DNA of 64,000 bases from Microtetraspora glauca (GCA_000721275.1 JOFO01000002.1:124001-188000); one strand, 5' to 3'; positions 25,101-33,106 are shown, numbered from the stretch's first letter. Numbers and translations: made by a program. Notes: a model not told the origin generated them from the letters alone.

Positions 25101-26381
25101 GAGGCGGCGGAGCTGTGGGAGACGACCGAGCGGGACGCGGCGCGGCTGCGGACCGAGGCCGAGCAGGTCAAGACGGACGGCGAGGCGCACGCCCAGGCGC
25201 TGCGGACGGCGGCCCTGGCCGACGCCGAGCAGATCCTGGACGAGGCCCGGCAGGCCGCCGACAAGCGGCGCCAGGACGCGGCCGAGCAGGCCGACGCGCT
25301 CATCGGCGAGGCGACGGCGGAGGCCGGCCGGATCACCGAGGAGGCCGGCGAGCTGGCCGACTCGGTGACCGCCGACGCCCGCGCCGAGGCCGAGCGGACC
25401 GTCGCGGAGGCGGCGGGCGAGGCCGAGCGGCTGCGCACCGAGGGCGCCGAGGAGCTGGCGGCGGCCCGTCAGGACGCCGAGCGGATCCGTACCGAGTCGG
25501 CGCGGGTCCGGGAGGACGCCGAGGCGGCGGCCGAGCAGATGCGCGCGGAGGCCCGCGAGGAGGCGGACCGCACCCTGGACGAGGCCCGCGAGGCCGGTGC
25601 CCGCAAGCGCGCGGACGCGGCCGAGCAGGCGGACCAGCTGATCGCCAAGGCCCGCGAGGAGGCGCTGCGCGCGACCGCCGAGGCGGAGGCGCAGGCGGAC
25701 ACGATGGTGGGCGCCGCCCGCAAGGAGGCCGAGCGGATCGTCGCCGAGGCGACCGTCGAGGGCAACGCGCTGGTGGAGAAGGCGCGGACCGACGCGGACG
25801 AACTCCTGGTCGGGGCGCGGCAGGACGCGACCGCGATAAGGGAGCGGGCGGAGGAGCTGCGGAGCCGGATCGAGGGGGAGATCGAGGAGCTGCACGAGCG
25901 GGCGCGGCGCGAGTCGGCCGAGCAGATGAAGACGGCCGGCGAGCGCGTCGACAAGCTGGTGAAGGCCGCGGAGGAGCAGCGGGCCGAGGCCGAGGAGAAG
26001 GCCAAGGAGATGGTCTCCGAGGCGAGTTCGGAGGCGAGCAAGGTCCGCATCGCGGCCGTGCGGAAGGCGGACGCGCTCCTCAAGGAGGCGGAGCAGAAGA
26101 AGAGTTCGCTGATCGCGGAGGGCGAGCGGATCAAGGCGGAGGCCGAGCGGCTGAAGGTGGAGGCGGAGGCCGAGGCGGACCGGCTGGTCGAGGAGGGCCG
26201 GCGCGAGCTGGAGACCCTGACCCGTCGCCGGACCGACATCAATGCCGAGATCTCCCGTGTCCAGGACGTGCTGGAGGCGTTGGAGTCTTTCGAGACTCCG
26301 TCGGCGGGGACCAAGGACGGGCTCAAGGCGGGCGCTTCCTCGGGTTCCACTCGTTCGGGTGGCAAGTCCCAGGACGGCTAG
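22188..26381 (+). CDS. scy: Scy, long coiled-coil polarity scaffold
   Basis: 1397 aa from GTG 22188 (VRGYERQESHRAEDDHLSRF); an ATG at 22176 would add four residues but abuts the GGAAGG. Nearly the entire protein is Ala/Glu/Arg/Gln coiled coil built on hendecad-type repeats, as described for Scy and FilP. A short conserved N-terminal part (FEAEMDRLKKEREKAVQHAE) and the final TRRRTDINAEISRVQDVLEA are more regular. Scy organises the tip polarity complex with DivIVA and FilP in Streptomyces. It is about 70 residues longer than I recall for S. coelicolor, and a section around residues 937-1057 is a recent internal duplication. filP follows 114 bp later. Confidence 0.93.
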   Translation: MRGYERQESHRAEDDHLSRFEAEMDRLKKEREKAVQHAEDLGYQVEVLRAKLHEARRTIASRPAYDSADIGYQAEQLLRNAQAQAEQLRQDAERELREARAQTQRILQEHAEHQARLQAELHNEAVQRRQQLDQELNERRQTVEAHVNENVAWAEQLRARTESQARRLMEEARAEAEQSLAAARAEAARLTEETGRRVGAEAEAARAEAEAILLRARKDAERLMTTASTQAQEATGHAEQLRTAAVAETDQARRQATELSRAAEQRMQEADERLRQARAEADKTLAEAKDAAAKALASADSVNEQRTRTAKSEIARLVGEATEKAEQLKAEAEEKLREATAHAEKVLAEATEKARATAAEDSAAALAKAARSAEEILTKASEDAAETTRKASEEAERIRREAETEADRLRSRAEEQADELLGSAKDDTKEYRAKTVELQEEARRLRGEAEQLRAEAIAEGERIRGEARREAVQQIEEAAKTAEELLSKARGDADELRASAGAESEKVKSEAMERAQTLRAQAEETLERTRAEAERLRAEAEEHAGSVREAAEKAAAELRADAERAAEARRAEAAEELARLHADAEAKVAAAGRELTDARAEGERIRREAAEETERLRTEGAERIRALREQAEQEAERLRAEAAADASASRAEAEATAQRLTSEAETEAERLRSEAQETADRVRAEAAAAAERVAAEAAEALSAAQEEAVRRRREAEETLESARSEAGRERELAREQSEELLAAARKRVEEAQAEAQRLVEEADARATEMVGAAEQTAQEVRDSVAGLREQAEEEIAGLRSAAEHAAERTRTEAQEEADRVRADAYEERERASEDAARTRARAQEESEAAKALAERTVGDAIAEAEKLRADTAEYAQRVRTEATDALASAEQDAARTRADAREDANRIRSEAAEKAEGVVGEATAEAERIGAEAERVLDEARQAADKRRQDAAEQADTLVGEATAEAERITAEAAELWETTERDAARLRTEAEQVKTDGEAHAQALRTAALADAEQILDEARQAADKRRQDAAEQADALIGEATAEAGRITEEAGELADSVTADARAEAERTVAEAAGEAERLRTEGAEELAAARQDAERIRTESARVREDAEAAAEQMRAEAREEADRTLDEAREAGARKRADAAEQADQLIAKAREEALRATAEAEAQADTMVGAARKEAERIVAEATVEGNALVEKARTDADELLVGARQDATAIRERAEELRSRIEGEIEELHERARRESAEQMKTAGERVDKLVKAAEEQRAEAEEKAKEMVSEASSEASKVRIAAVRKADALLKEAEQKKSSLIAEGERIKAEAERLKVEAEAEADRLVEEGRRELETLTRRRTDINAEISRVQDVLEALESFETPSAGTKDGLKAGASSGSTRSGGKSQDG
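24994..25357 (+). repeat. Tandem near-duplicate segment inside scy
   Basis: 24994-25117 and 25234-25357 align at an offset of exactly 240 bp (80 codons) and are much more alike (LDEARQAADKRRQDAAEQAD in both) than other parts of scy. This marks a recent in-frame duplication. Confidence 0.7.
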
Positions 26382-26495
26382 CCACTCAAAAGGCTGGACA
26401 TTCTCCAGATCAAACGGGCATACGCTCGATGACACGCCGCTTCGGCCCCTAGGATTCCCTCTAACACCTCACCGGTCTCATTCGACAGGAACCCC

Positions 26496-27431
26496 ATGAG
26501 CGACACTTCCTCCCCCTTCGGCTTCGAGCTCGTGCGGCGTGGTTACGACCGCGGTCAGGTGGACGACCGCATTACCAAGCTCGTCGCCGACCGTGACAGT
26601 GCTCTGGCCCGGATCACCTCCCTGGAGAAGCGCATCGAGGAGCTGCACCTCGAGACGCAGAACGCCCAGGCGCAGGTGAGCGACGCGGAACCGTCGTACG
26701 CCGGGCTCGGCGCGCGCGTCGAGAAGATCCTCCGTCTCGCCGAGGAGGAGGCGAAGGACCTGCGCGAGGAGGCCCGTCGCGCCGCCGAGCAGCACCGCGA
26801 GCTGGCCGAGTCGGCCGCCCAGCAGGTGCGCAACGACGCGGAGTCGTTCGCGGCCGAGCGGAAGGCGAAGGCCGAGGACGAGGGCGTCCGGATCGTCGAG
26901 AAGGCGCAGGGCGAGGCCAACTCGCTGCGGGCCGAGGCGCAGAAGGACGCGCAGTCGAAGCGCGAGGAGGCGGACGCGCTCTTCGAGGAGACCCGCGCCA
27001 AGGCCGCCCAGGCCGCCGCGGACTTCGAGACCAACCTGGCCAAGCGCCGCGAGCAGTCCGAGCGCGACCTGGCGTCGCGTCAGGCCAAGGCGGAGAAGCG
27101 CCTGGCCGAGATCGAGCACCGTGCCGAGCAGCTGCGCCTGGAGGCCGAGAAGCTGCGCACGGACGCCGAGCGCCGGGCCCGCCAGACGGTGGAGACCGCG
27201 CAGCGCCAGGCCGAGGACATCGTGGCCGACGCCAACGCCAAGGCGGACCGGATCCGGTCGGAATCGGAGCGCGAGCTCGCCGCGCTGACGAACCGCCGCG
27301 ACTCCATCAACGCGCAGCTGACCAACGTCCGCGAGATGCTGGCGACGCTGACCGGTGCCGCGGTGGCCGCCGCCGGTTCGCCGCTGGACGAGGAGCGCTC
27401 CGCCGGCGTGCCGGCCCAGCAGACCCGCTGA
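26496..27431 (+). CDS. filP: FilP coiled-coil cytoskeletal protein
   Basis: 311 aa, ATG with AGGAA 4 nt upstream. The N-terminus SPFGFELVRRGYDRGQVDDR resembles the lipid-binding/DivIVA-like start. After it comes a long Glu/Ala/Arg coiled coil (residues ~30-285) and a short disordered C-terminus. FilP forms filaments that give mechanical strength to hyphae and interacts with DivIVA and Scy. Spacing to scy (114 bp) and the terminator downstream suggest it can be expressed on its own promoter as well as with scy. Confidence 0.93.
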   Translation: MSDTSSPFGFELVRRGYDRGQVDDRITKLVADRDSALARITSLEKRIEELHLETQNAQAQVSDAEPSYAGLGARVEKILRLAEEEAKDLREEARRAAEQHRELAESAAQQVRNDAESFAAERKAKAEDEGVRIVEKAQGEANSLRAEAQKDAQSKREEADALFEETRAKAAQAAADFETNLAKRREQSERDLASRQAKAEKRLAEIEHRAEQLRLEAEKLRTDAERRARQTVETAQRQAEDIVADANAKADRIRSESERELAALTNRRDSINAQLTNVREMLATLTGAAVAAAGSPLDEERSAGVPAQQTR

Positions 27432-27455
27432 GGCCCCGCCCCGTCGCGTCCACGG

Positions 27456-27483
27456 ACCCCCCGTCACTCCGGTGGCGGGGGGT
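27456..27483 (+). terminator. filP terminator
   Basis: ACCCCCCG (27456-27463) pairs with CGGGGGGT (27476-27483), with an inner CAC/GTG and loop TCCG, followed by TT. It overlaps the expected -35 region of the next gene. Confidence 0.8.
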
Positions 27484-27495
27484 TTCGCGCGCCCT

Positions 27496-27501
27496 TAGCT
27501 T
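27496..27501 (+). promoter_or_regulatory. -10 element of first ABC module (leaderless)
   Basis: TAGCTT sits 7 nt before the ATG at 27509 and no ribosome site is present. The -35 position would fall inside the filP terminator stem. Confidence 0.45.
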
Positions 27502-27508
27502 GGTACGC

Positions 27509-28537
27509 ATGATCGAGCTTGACGGGCTGACGAAGCGGTACGGGACGAAGACGGCGGTCGATCATCTCTCCTGCCAGGTCCGGCCGGGCATGATCACCGG
27601 CTTCCTGGGGCCCAACGGGGCGGGGAAGTCGACCACGATGCGGATGATGCTCGATCTCGACAACCCGACGAGCGGGACGGTGCGGATCGACGGCCGGCAC
27701 TACCGGGAGCTGGACGAGCCGCTGAAGTACATCGGGGCGCTGCTGGACGCCAAGGCGATGCACGGGGGCCGGTCGGCGTACCACAACCTGCTGTGTCTGG
27801 CGCAGTCGAACCGGATCCCGGAGCGCCGGGTGGGCGAGGTGCTGGACCTGGTCGGGCTGACGGCGGTGGCGCGGAAGAAGTCGAAGGGTTTCTCGCTCGG
27901 CATGGGGCAGCGGCTGGGGATCGCGTCGGCGCTGCTCGGCGATCCCGAGATCCTGATGTTCGACGAACCCGTCAATGGTCTGGACCCCGAGGGAATTCAC
28001 TGGATCCGCAATCTGATGAAGTCGCTGGCGGCGGAAGGAAGAACGATCTTCGTCTCCAGCCATCTGATGAGTGAAATGGCGCTGACGGCGGATCATCTGA
28101 TCGTGATCGGGCAGGGAAAGCTGCTGGCCGACATGTCCATGGCTGATTTCATCCAGCGGAATTCACGGAGTTTCGTACGGCTCCGCTCGCCGCAGCAGGA
28201 ACGGCTGCGGGACGTCCTGCACGCCGAGGGATTCGTGGTGGTCGAGGCCGGGAACGGGACGCTGGAGGTGGACGGCGCCACCACCGAGCGGCTGGGCGAG
28301 CTGGCGGCGGCGCACCAGCTGACGCTGCATGAGCTGAGCGCCCAGCGGGCCTCGCTGGAGGAGGCGTTCATGCAGATGACGGCGGGCGCGGTGGAGTACC
28401 ACGCGCACGGCACCGACACCCGCGGCGGCGACGGGCCGGCGGCGCCCGGCCCCGCGTGGGGCGCGACGTCCGGCTGGGGCCCGGCCCGCGGCTCCGGCTC
28501 CGGCTCCGGCTCCGGCTCGACAACCGAAGGGGTCTGA
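27509..28537 (+). CDS. ABC-2 type transporter ATPase, module 1
   Basis: 342 aa from ATG 27509; a TTG at 27500 is in frame but ignored because a -10 box ends at 27501. ATPase motifs are the Walker A GFLGPNGAGKSTT, signature FSLGMGQRLGIA, Walker B ILMFDEPVNGLDPEG, and the switch His in FVSSHLMSEMALT. The C-terminal extension (residues ~215-305) is the DUF4162-like domain, ending in a Gly/Ser-rich tail (GSGSGSGS). With the adjacent permease it forms an exporter of the ABC-2 class; the substrate is unknown. It closely resembles the ATPase at 29502-30683. Confidence 0.92.
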   Translation: MIELDGLTKRYGTKTAVDHLSCQVRPGMITGFLGPNGAGKSTTMRMMLDLDNPTSGTVRIDGRHYRELDEPLKYIGALLDAKAMHGGRSAYHNLLCLAQSNRIPERRVGEVLDLVGLTAVARKKSKGFSLGMGQRLGIASALLGDPEILMFDEPVNGLDPEGIHWIRNLMKSLAAEGRTIFVSSHLMSEMALTADHLIVIGQGKLLADMSMADFIQRNSRSFVRLRSPQQERLRDVLHAEGFVVVEAGNGTLEVDGATTERLGELAAAHQLTLHELSAQRASLEEAFMQMTAGAVEYHAHGTDTRGGDGPAAPGPAWGATSGWGPARGSGSGSGSGSTTEGV

Positions 28538-28540
28538 TCC

Positions 28541-29320
28541 ATGGCAGCGGTACCCGCGGTCCTCCAGTCCGAGTGGACCAAGATCCGGACGGTCTCGTCG
28601 ACGGTCTGGACGCTGGCGAGCGCGCTGCTCGTCACGGTGGCGATGGGCGCGGCGCTCTCGGCGGTCCTGAACTCCACCTTCGACGACCTCTCCGAGCTGG
28701 AGCGGGCCACCTTCGACCCGACGTTCGTCAGCTTCTCCGGGATGGTCCTCGGGCAGCTGGCCATGGTGGTCTTCGGCGTCCTCGTGGTGGGGACCGAGTA
28801 CTCCTCGGGCATGATCCGCACCTCGCTCGCCGCCGTGCCGCAGCGGGCCACCTTCCTCTTCTCCAAGGTCACGGTGGCCGGGGTGCTCGCCCTGCTGGTC
28901 GGTCTGGTGACCAGCTTCCTGTCGTTCTTCCTCGGCCAGGCGCTGCTCGGCGAGCACCGCACGACGATCGGTGCCGACAACGTGCTGCGGGCGGTGGTCG
29001 GCGGCGGGATCTACATGGGGCTGATCGCGGTCTTCTCGATGGGCGTGGCGGCGATGCTGCGCTCCACGGTGCTGTCGCTCGGCGTCCTGGTGCCGTTCTT
29101 CTTCCTGATCTCGCAGATCCTGTCGGCGGTGCCGAAGGCGAAGGAGGTCGCGAAGTACTTCCCCGACCAGGCCGGCTCCAAGATCATGCAGGTGGTGCCG
29201 GACGCGCTGGGCTCGGACAGGGCGCCGTACGGGCCGTGGGGCGGGCTCGGGATCATGCTGCTGTGGGTGGCGGCCTCGCTGCTCGGCGGCTACCTGGTGC
29301 TGAAGCGGCGGGACGCCTGA
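28541..29320 (+). CDS. ABC-2 type transporter permease, module 1
   Basis: 259 aa with six predicted membrane segments. Short cytoplasmic N-terminus LQSEWTKIRTVSST is the usual ABC-2 permease start. Segments include WTLASALLVTVAMGAAL, LAMVVFGVLVVGTEYSSGMI, VTVAGVLALLVGLVTSFLSFF, GLIAVFSMGVAAML, VLSLGVLVPFFFLISQIL and LGIMLLWVAASLLGGYLVLK. It begins 3 nt after the ATPase stop, so the two are translated together. Confidence 0.92.
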   Translation: MAAVPAVLQSEWTKIRTVSSTVWTLASALLVTVAMGAALSAVLNSTFDDLSELERATFDPTFVSFSGMVLGQLAMVVFGVLVVGTEYSSGMIRTSLAAVPQRATFLFSKVTVAGVLALLVGLVTSFLSFFLGQALLGEHRTTIGADNVLRAVVGGGIYMGLIAVFSMGVAAMLRSTVLSLGVLVPFFFLISQILSAVPKAKEVAKYFPDQAGSKIMQVVPDALGSDRAPYGPWGGLGIMLLWVAASLLGGYLVLKRRDA

Positions 29321-29384
29321 CGGCGACTGCCCCGCCCCTGGGGTGCGTCCCGGATTTCCCCCTGAGGTTTCGCTTCGGTCTCGC

Positions 29385-29400
29385 TTCCCGGAAGCGGGAA
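29385..29400 (+). promoter_or_regulatory. Inverted repeat TTCCCG-N4-CGGGAA between ABC modules
   Basis: Perfect 6-4-6 repeat in the 181-bp spacer between the two ABC modules. It could be an operator or a weak terminator for module 1. Confidence 0.35.
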
Positions 29401-29501
29401 CCGTTCATGGCTGGATAAGCTCCTCACTCGTACGGGGGCCGTCCGGCCGTGCGCCGCCATGCCCCGATCGCACGCGACCGATCTGTCGATGGGGCTGGAG
29501 A

Positions 29502-30683
29502 ATGATCGAGGCAGTCGGCCTGACCAAGCGCTACGGCGCCAAGACGGCCGTGTACAACCTTTCCTTCCAGGTGCGGCCGGGTGTCGTCACCGGCTTCCTG
29601 GGGCCGAACGGCTCCGGCAAGTCGACCACCATGCGCATGATCCTCGGCCTCGACCGGCCGACGGCCGGGCACGTGACGATCGGCGGCCACCCCTTCCGGC
29701 AGCTGCCGAACGCGCCCCGGCAGGTCGGCGCGCTGCTCGACGCCAAGGCCGTGCACGGCGGGCGCAGCGCCCGCAGCCACCTGCTGTCGCTGGCGCAGCT
29801 GGCCGGCATCCCGGCCCGCCGGGTGGACGAGGTGCTGGGCGTGGTGGGCCTCCAGGACGTGGCGCGGCGCCGCTCCAAGGGCTTCTCGCTCGGCATGGGC
29901 CAGCGGCTCGGCATCGCGGCCGCGCTGCTCGGCGACCCGCAGGTGCTGCTCTTCGACGAGCCGGTCAACGGCCTGGACCCGGAGGGCATCCTCTGGGTGC
30001 GGAACCTGATGAAGAAGCTGGCCTCCGAGGGCCGTACGGTCTTCGTCTCCAGCCACCTCATGAGCGAGATGGCGCTGACGGCCGACCACCTGATCGTGAT
30101 CGGCCGCGGCCAGCTGCTCTCCGACATGCCGGTGAAGCAGTTCATCTCGGCGAACTCGGCGGACTTCGCCCGGGTCCGCACCCCGGACGGCGAGGTCGCG
30201 GTGCGGGAGAAGCTGTCCCGGGTGCTGGCGGAGGCCGGCGGCCAGGTGCTGTCCGAGCCGGACGGGGCGCTGCGGGTGACCGGTCTGCCGCTGCCGCGGA
30301 TCAGCGACCTGGCGCACGAGGCGGACGTACGGCTCTGGGAGCTGTCCCCGCACCAGGCGTCGCTGGAGGAGGCGTACATGCGGCTGACGCAGGGCGCCGT
30401 GGACTACCGCTCCACCGACGACCGGCTGGCCCACCTCCAGGCGCCGCCGCAGCCCGGGCAGCCCGGGTACGGGATGCCGCCGCAGCCACCGGTCCCGGCG
30501 GACGTGCCGCAGCAGGGCTGGTACGCCCCGCCGCCGCCCGGACAGAACCCGTACACCGCGCCGCAGCCCCCGGCGGCGGCCCCGGCCGCCCCGCCGAGCG
30601 CCCCGCAGCCCGCCGCCGCCCAGCCGGGCGGCGAGCGGCCGAGCCTCCAGAAGCCGAGCGACACCACCGAGGACGCCCGATGA
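29502..30683 (+). CDS. ABC-2 type transporter ATPase, module 2
   Basis: 393 aa from ATG 29502 with GGAG close upstream; the open frame before it is not coding-like. Walker A GFLGPNGSGKSTT, signature FSLGMGQRLGIA, Walker B LLFDEPVNGLDPEG, and FVSSHLMSEMALT are near-identical to module 1, so the modules are duplicates. Residues ~305-393 form a long Pro/Gln/Ala-rich disordered tail (PPQPGQPGYGMPPQPPVPAD, PYTAPQPPAAAPAAPPSAPQ) absent from module 1. It overlaps the following permease by 4 nt. The substrate is unknown. Confidence 0.92.
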   Translation: MIEAVGLTKRYGAKTAVYNLSFQVRPGVVTGFLGPNGSGKSTTMRMILGLDRPTAGHVTIGGHPFRQLPNAPRQVGALLDAKAVHGGRSARSHLLSLAQLAGIPARRVDEVLGVVGLQDVARRRSKGFSLGMGQRLGIAAALLGDPQVLLFDEPVNGLDPEGILWVRNLMKKLASEGRTVFVSSHLMSEMALTADHLIVIGRGQLLSDMPVKQFISANSADFARVRTPDGEVAVREKLSRVLAEAGGQVLSEPDGALRVTGLPLPRISDLAHEADVRLWELSPHQASLEEAYMRLTQGAVDYRSTDDRLAHLQAPPQPGQPGYGMPPQPPVPADVPQQGWYAPPPPGQNPYTAPQPPAAAPAAPPSAPQPAAAQPGGERPSLQKPSDTTEDAR

Positions 30684-31516
30684 CCGCCCCGACGCCGACC
30701 CCCACGCCTCCCCCGCCGTACGGCTACGTCTCCCCCATCCCGGTCCGCCGGGCGCACCTCGGGGACGCCCTCGCCTCGGAGTGGACGAAGATCCGCTCGG
30801 TGCGGTCGACCATGTGGACGCTGGGGACGATGGTGGCGCTGATGCTGCTGATCGGTCTGGGCGTCGCCGCGGTCGCCGCGAGCGAGGGCGGCACCATGGG
30901 CGAGGACTCGGCGCTGCCGCTGGGTTTCTTCGGGATGCTGCCGGCGTCGATCTGCGTGATCACGCTGGGCGTGCTGACCATCTCCTCCGAGTTCGGCACG
31001 GGCATGATCCGGACCACGCTGACGGCGTGCCCGAGCCGGTCCCGGGTGCTGACGGCGAAGGCGGTCGTCTTCTTCCTGCTGGTCTTCACGGTGACCCTGG
31101 TGGTCGCGTTCGCGGTGGCGACGGCGCAGGTGTCGATGGTGGACGCGGCGGAGCCGACGGGCGCGGAGTGGGCGCGGGCCACGGTCGGCGCGGCGGCGTT
31201 CATGGCGGTGCTGGGCCTGCTGTCGATGGCGGTCGGCGCGCTGGTGCGGCACTCGGCCGGGGCGATCACGGCGATGATCGGCGTGCTGCTGCTGCCGCTG
31301 GTGGCGGCCCTGTTCATGATGGCGCCGGCGCTGAAGGGGATCCAGGAGGCGCTGTTCACCTACTCGGTGCCGTCGCAGATGATCGCCCTGTACAGCGCGG
31401 AGCCGATGCTGGGCGACAGCGGTCCGGCGGGCTGGGACGCGCTGTTCATCCTGACGGGCGTCACCGCGGTGGTCCTGGGCGCCGCGTACGCGCTGCTGAA
31501 CAACCGGGACGTCTGA
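30680..31516 (+). CDS. ABC-2 type transporter permease, module 2
   Basis: 278 aa from ATG 30680, overlapping the ATPase stop (ATGA). A Pro/Thr-rich start (TAPTPTPTPPPPYGY) precedes LASEWTKIRSVRSTMWT, matching module 1. Six hydrophobic segments follow (LMLLIGLGVAAVAAS, ASICVITLGVLTISSEFGTG, VVFFLLVFTVTLVVAFAVAT, FMAVLGLLSMAVGALV, AITAMIGVLLLPLVAALFMM, LFILTGVTAVVLGAAYALL). It is divergent in sequence from the first permease, but shares its layout. Confidence 0.92.
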   Translation: MTAPTPTPTPPPPYGYVSPIPVRRAHLGDALASEWTKIRSVRSTMWTLGTMVALMLLIGLGVAAVAASEGGTMGEDSALPLGFFGMLPASICVITLGVLTISSEFGTGMIRTTLTACPSRSRVLTAKAVVFFLLVFTVTLVVAFAVATAQVSMVDAAEPTGAEWARATVGAAAFMAVLGLLSMAVGALVRHSAGAITAMIGVLLLPLVAALFMMAPALKGIQEALFTYSVPSQMIALYSAEPMLGDSGPAGWDALFILTGVTAVVLGAAYALLNNRDV

Positions 31517-31522
31517 GCCGGC

Positions 31523-31541
31523 GTCCGGGCCGGCGCCGGAC
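31523..31541. terminator. Hairpin between permease 2 and zinc-ribbon gene
   Basis: GTCCGG-N7-CCGGAC in the 31-bp gap between two convergent stops. Short but well placed for a bidirectional terminator. Confidence 0.45.
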
Positions 31542-31547
31542 CGGGGC

Positions 31548-31874
31548 TCAGTACTTCGGCGCGTTGCGGGACCGCTGCACCCGGGTGGTGCGGCGGTCCT
31601 TCGCGTTCCAGCACGCCTTGTGCCAGTGGCGGCGGTCGTCGACGCCGCCGTACTCGGGCCAGGCGACGACGTGCGGGGCGCCGGGCGGGATCTCCTGGTC
31701 GCAGCCGGGGCAGCGGTAGCGCTTGCCCGGGGAGCTGGCGCCGGCGACGAGGCGGACGTACCACTCCTCGCCCTGCCAGGTCTCGGTGCGCTGGGAGCCG
31801 CCGTACCGGTCGTCGCGGTCCTCCTGCGCCGCCGGCTTGGCGCCGCGGCGGGGGCGGTGGTGACGCGGGGACAC
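31548..31874 (-). CDS. Small zinc-ribbon-like protein of unknown function
   Basis: 108 aa from GTG 31874; a second GTG at 31886 is in frame, but GAGG is well spaced only for 31874. N-terminal 25 residues are basic and disordered (SPRHHRPRRGAKPAAQEDRD). The core is EEWYVRLVAGASS, then YRCPGCDQEIPPGAPHVVAWP and RRHWHKACWNAKDRR, with a CXXC plus H-X-H and a Cys that suggest one zinc site. Streptomyces homologues carry the label ATP/GTP-binding protein, but no P-loop is visible. I do not assign a function. Confidence 0.8.
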   Translation of the reverse strand: MSPRHHRPRRGAKPAAQEDRDDRYGGSQRTETWQGEEWYVRLVAGASSPGKRYRCPGCDQEIPPGAPHVVAWPEYGGVDDRRHWHKACWNAKDRRTTRVQRSRNAPKY

Positions 31875-32071
31875 AGCACACCTCACGGGGTCGGGAACAC
31901 GGACCGTTCGTTCCAGCCTACGGGCCGCGACGGGCTGCCCGGCTCCCCGGTCCCGGCCCCCGGACCGAAAATCGCAAGAACTTCATGTTCGGCCGTTGCC
32001 TTTGGCACGTGTCAGACGTTGTTGCCCTACGAGGGGGAGTGAACGCGCCGGCCGCGAGGAGGCAGAACGCG

Positions 32072-33106
32072 ATGCGCGTAGGGACATTCGTACTGGCGGC
32101 CCAGTTCCCGGGCCAGGGCCAGGGAGAGGCACTGCACCGCGCGGTGCGGACCGCCGAGGTCGCCGAGGAGGCGGGCCTGGACTCGGTCTGGCTGGCCGAG
32201 CACCACTTCGTACCGTACGGGGTGTGCCCGTCGGCGGTGACGCTGGCGGCGCTGCTGCTCGGCCGCACCCGGCGGCTGCGGGTGGGCACGGCGGTGAGCG
32301 TGCTGCCGACGGTCCACCCGGTCTCCCTGGGCGAGCAGGCGGCGCTGCTGCACATCGCCTCGGGCGGCAGGTTCACCCTCGGGGTGGGCCGCGGTGGGCC
32401 CTGGGTGGACCTGGAGGTGTTCGGCGCGGGCCTGGAGGCGTACGAGCACGGCTTCCCGGAGGCGCTCGACCTGCTGCTGCGCTGGCTGGGCGAGGCCCGG
32501 GTGGGCGCCGAGGGAGAACGATTCTCCTTCCGGGAGGTGGCCGTGGTGCCGCGCCCCGGCGAGCTGATCGGCGGCGCGCCGTCGCCGGAGGTCGTCGTCG
32601 CCTGCACCTCGCCCAGGAGCGTGCGGCTGGCGGCCGAGCGCGGGCTGCCGATGCTCCTCGGCATGCACTGCGGCGACGAGGACAAGGCGGAGATGGTCGC
32701 GGCCTGGCAGCGGTGCGCGCGGGAGGCCGGGCGGGACCCGGACGAGATCGCGCGGATCGGCGCCGGGCACGTCTCGGCGGGCGTGGTGCAGCTCGCGGAC
32801 CGCACGCAGGAGGCGGCGGAGACCCTGGTGAAGGCGATGCCGGGCTGGCTGAAGCAGGGGCTGGACGCGCATGTGACGGTCGACGGCCGGCACCGGGCGA
32901 TGCGGGACCCGGTGGCGTACACCGAGCTGCTCTGCTCGCTGCACCCCGTCGGCACCCCGGCGCTGGCGGCCGACCGGCTGGCGGCCACGGCCGAGCGCAC
33001 CGGCATCACCCGCTTCGCGCTGCTCGCCGAGGGCTCCGGCGACCTCGCGGGCACCGAGGAGAACCTGCGGCGGCTCGGCACCGACGTCCTCCCCCTGGTG
33101 GTCTGA
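32072..33106 (+). CDS. LLM-class flavin-dependent oxidoreductase
   Basis: 344 aa from ATG 32072 with GAGGAGG 9 nt upstream; conserved sequence starts there (MRVGTFVLAAQFPGQGQGEA). Luciferase-like TIM barrel: EEAGLDSVWLAEHHF, LGRTRRLRVGTAVSVLPTVH, GRFTLGVGRGGPWVDLEVFG and FRLRFA-type terminal helices. These fold features match bacterial LLM proteins that use FMN or F420. The substrate cannot be told. It stands alone between a zinc-ribbon gene and the SCO5389-family gene. Confidence 0.88.
   Translation: MRVGTFVLAAQFPGQGQGEALHRAVRTAEVAEEAGLDSVWLAEHHFVPYGVCPSAVTLAALLLGRTRRLRVGTAVSVLPTVHPVSLGEQAALLHIASGGRFTLGVGRGGPWVDLEVFGAGLEAYEHGFPEALDLLLRWLGEARVGAEGERFSFREVAVVPRPGELIGGAPSPEVVVACTSPRSVRLAAERGLPMLLGMHCGDEDKAEMVAAWQRCAREAGRDPDEIARIGAGHVSAGVVQLADRTQEAAETLVKAMPGWLKQGLDAHVTVDGRHRAMRDPVAYTELLCSLHPVGTPALAADRLAATAERTGITRFALLAEGSGDLAGTEENLRRLGTDVLPLVV

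Noticed and set aside
21930..26435. A 1501-codon open frame on the minus strand opposite scy
   Set aside because: It mirrors the repetitive GC-rich coiled coil of Scy, has Leu/Gly/Arg-only composition and no start context. Scy on the plus strand has family similarity and proper codon usage.
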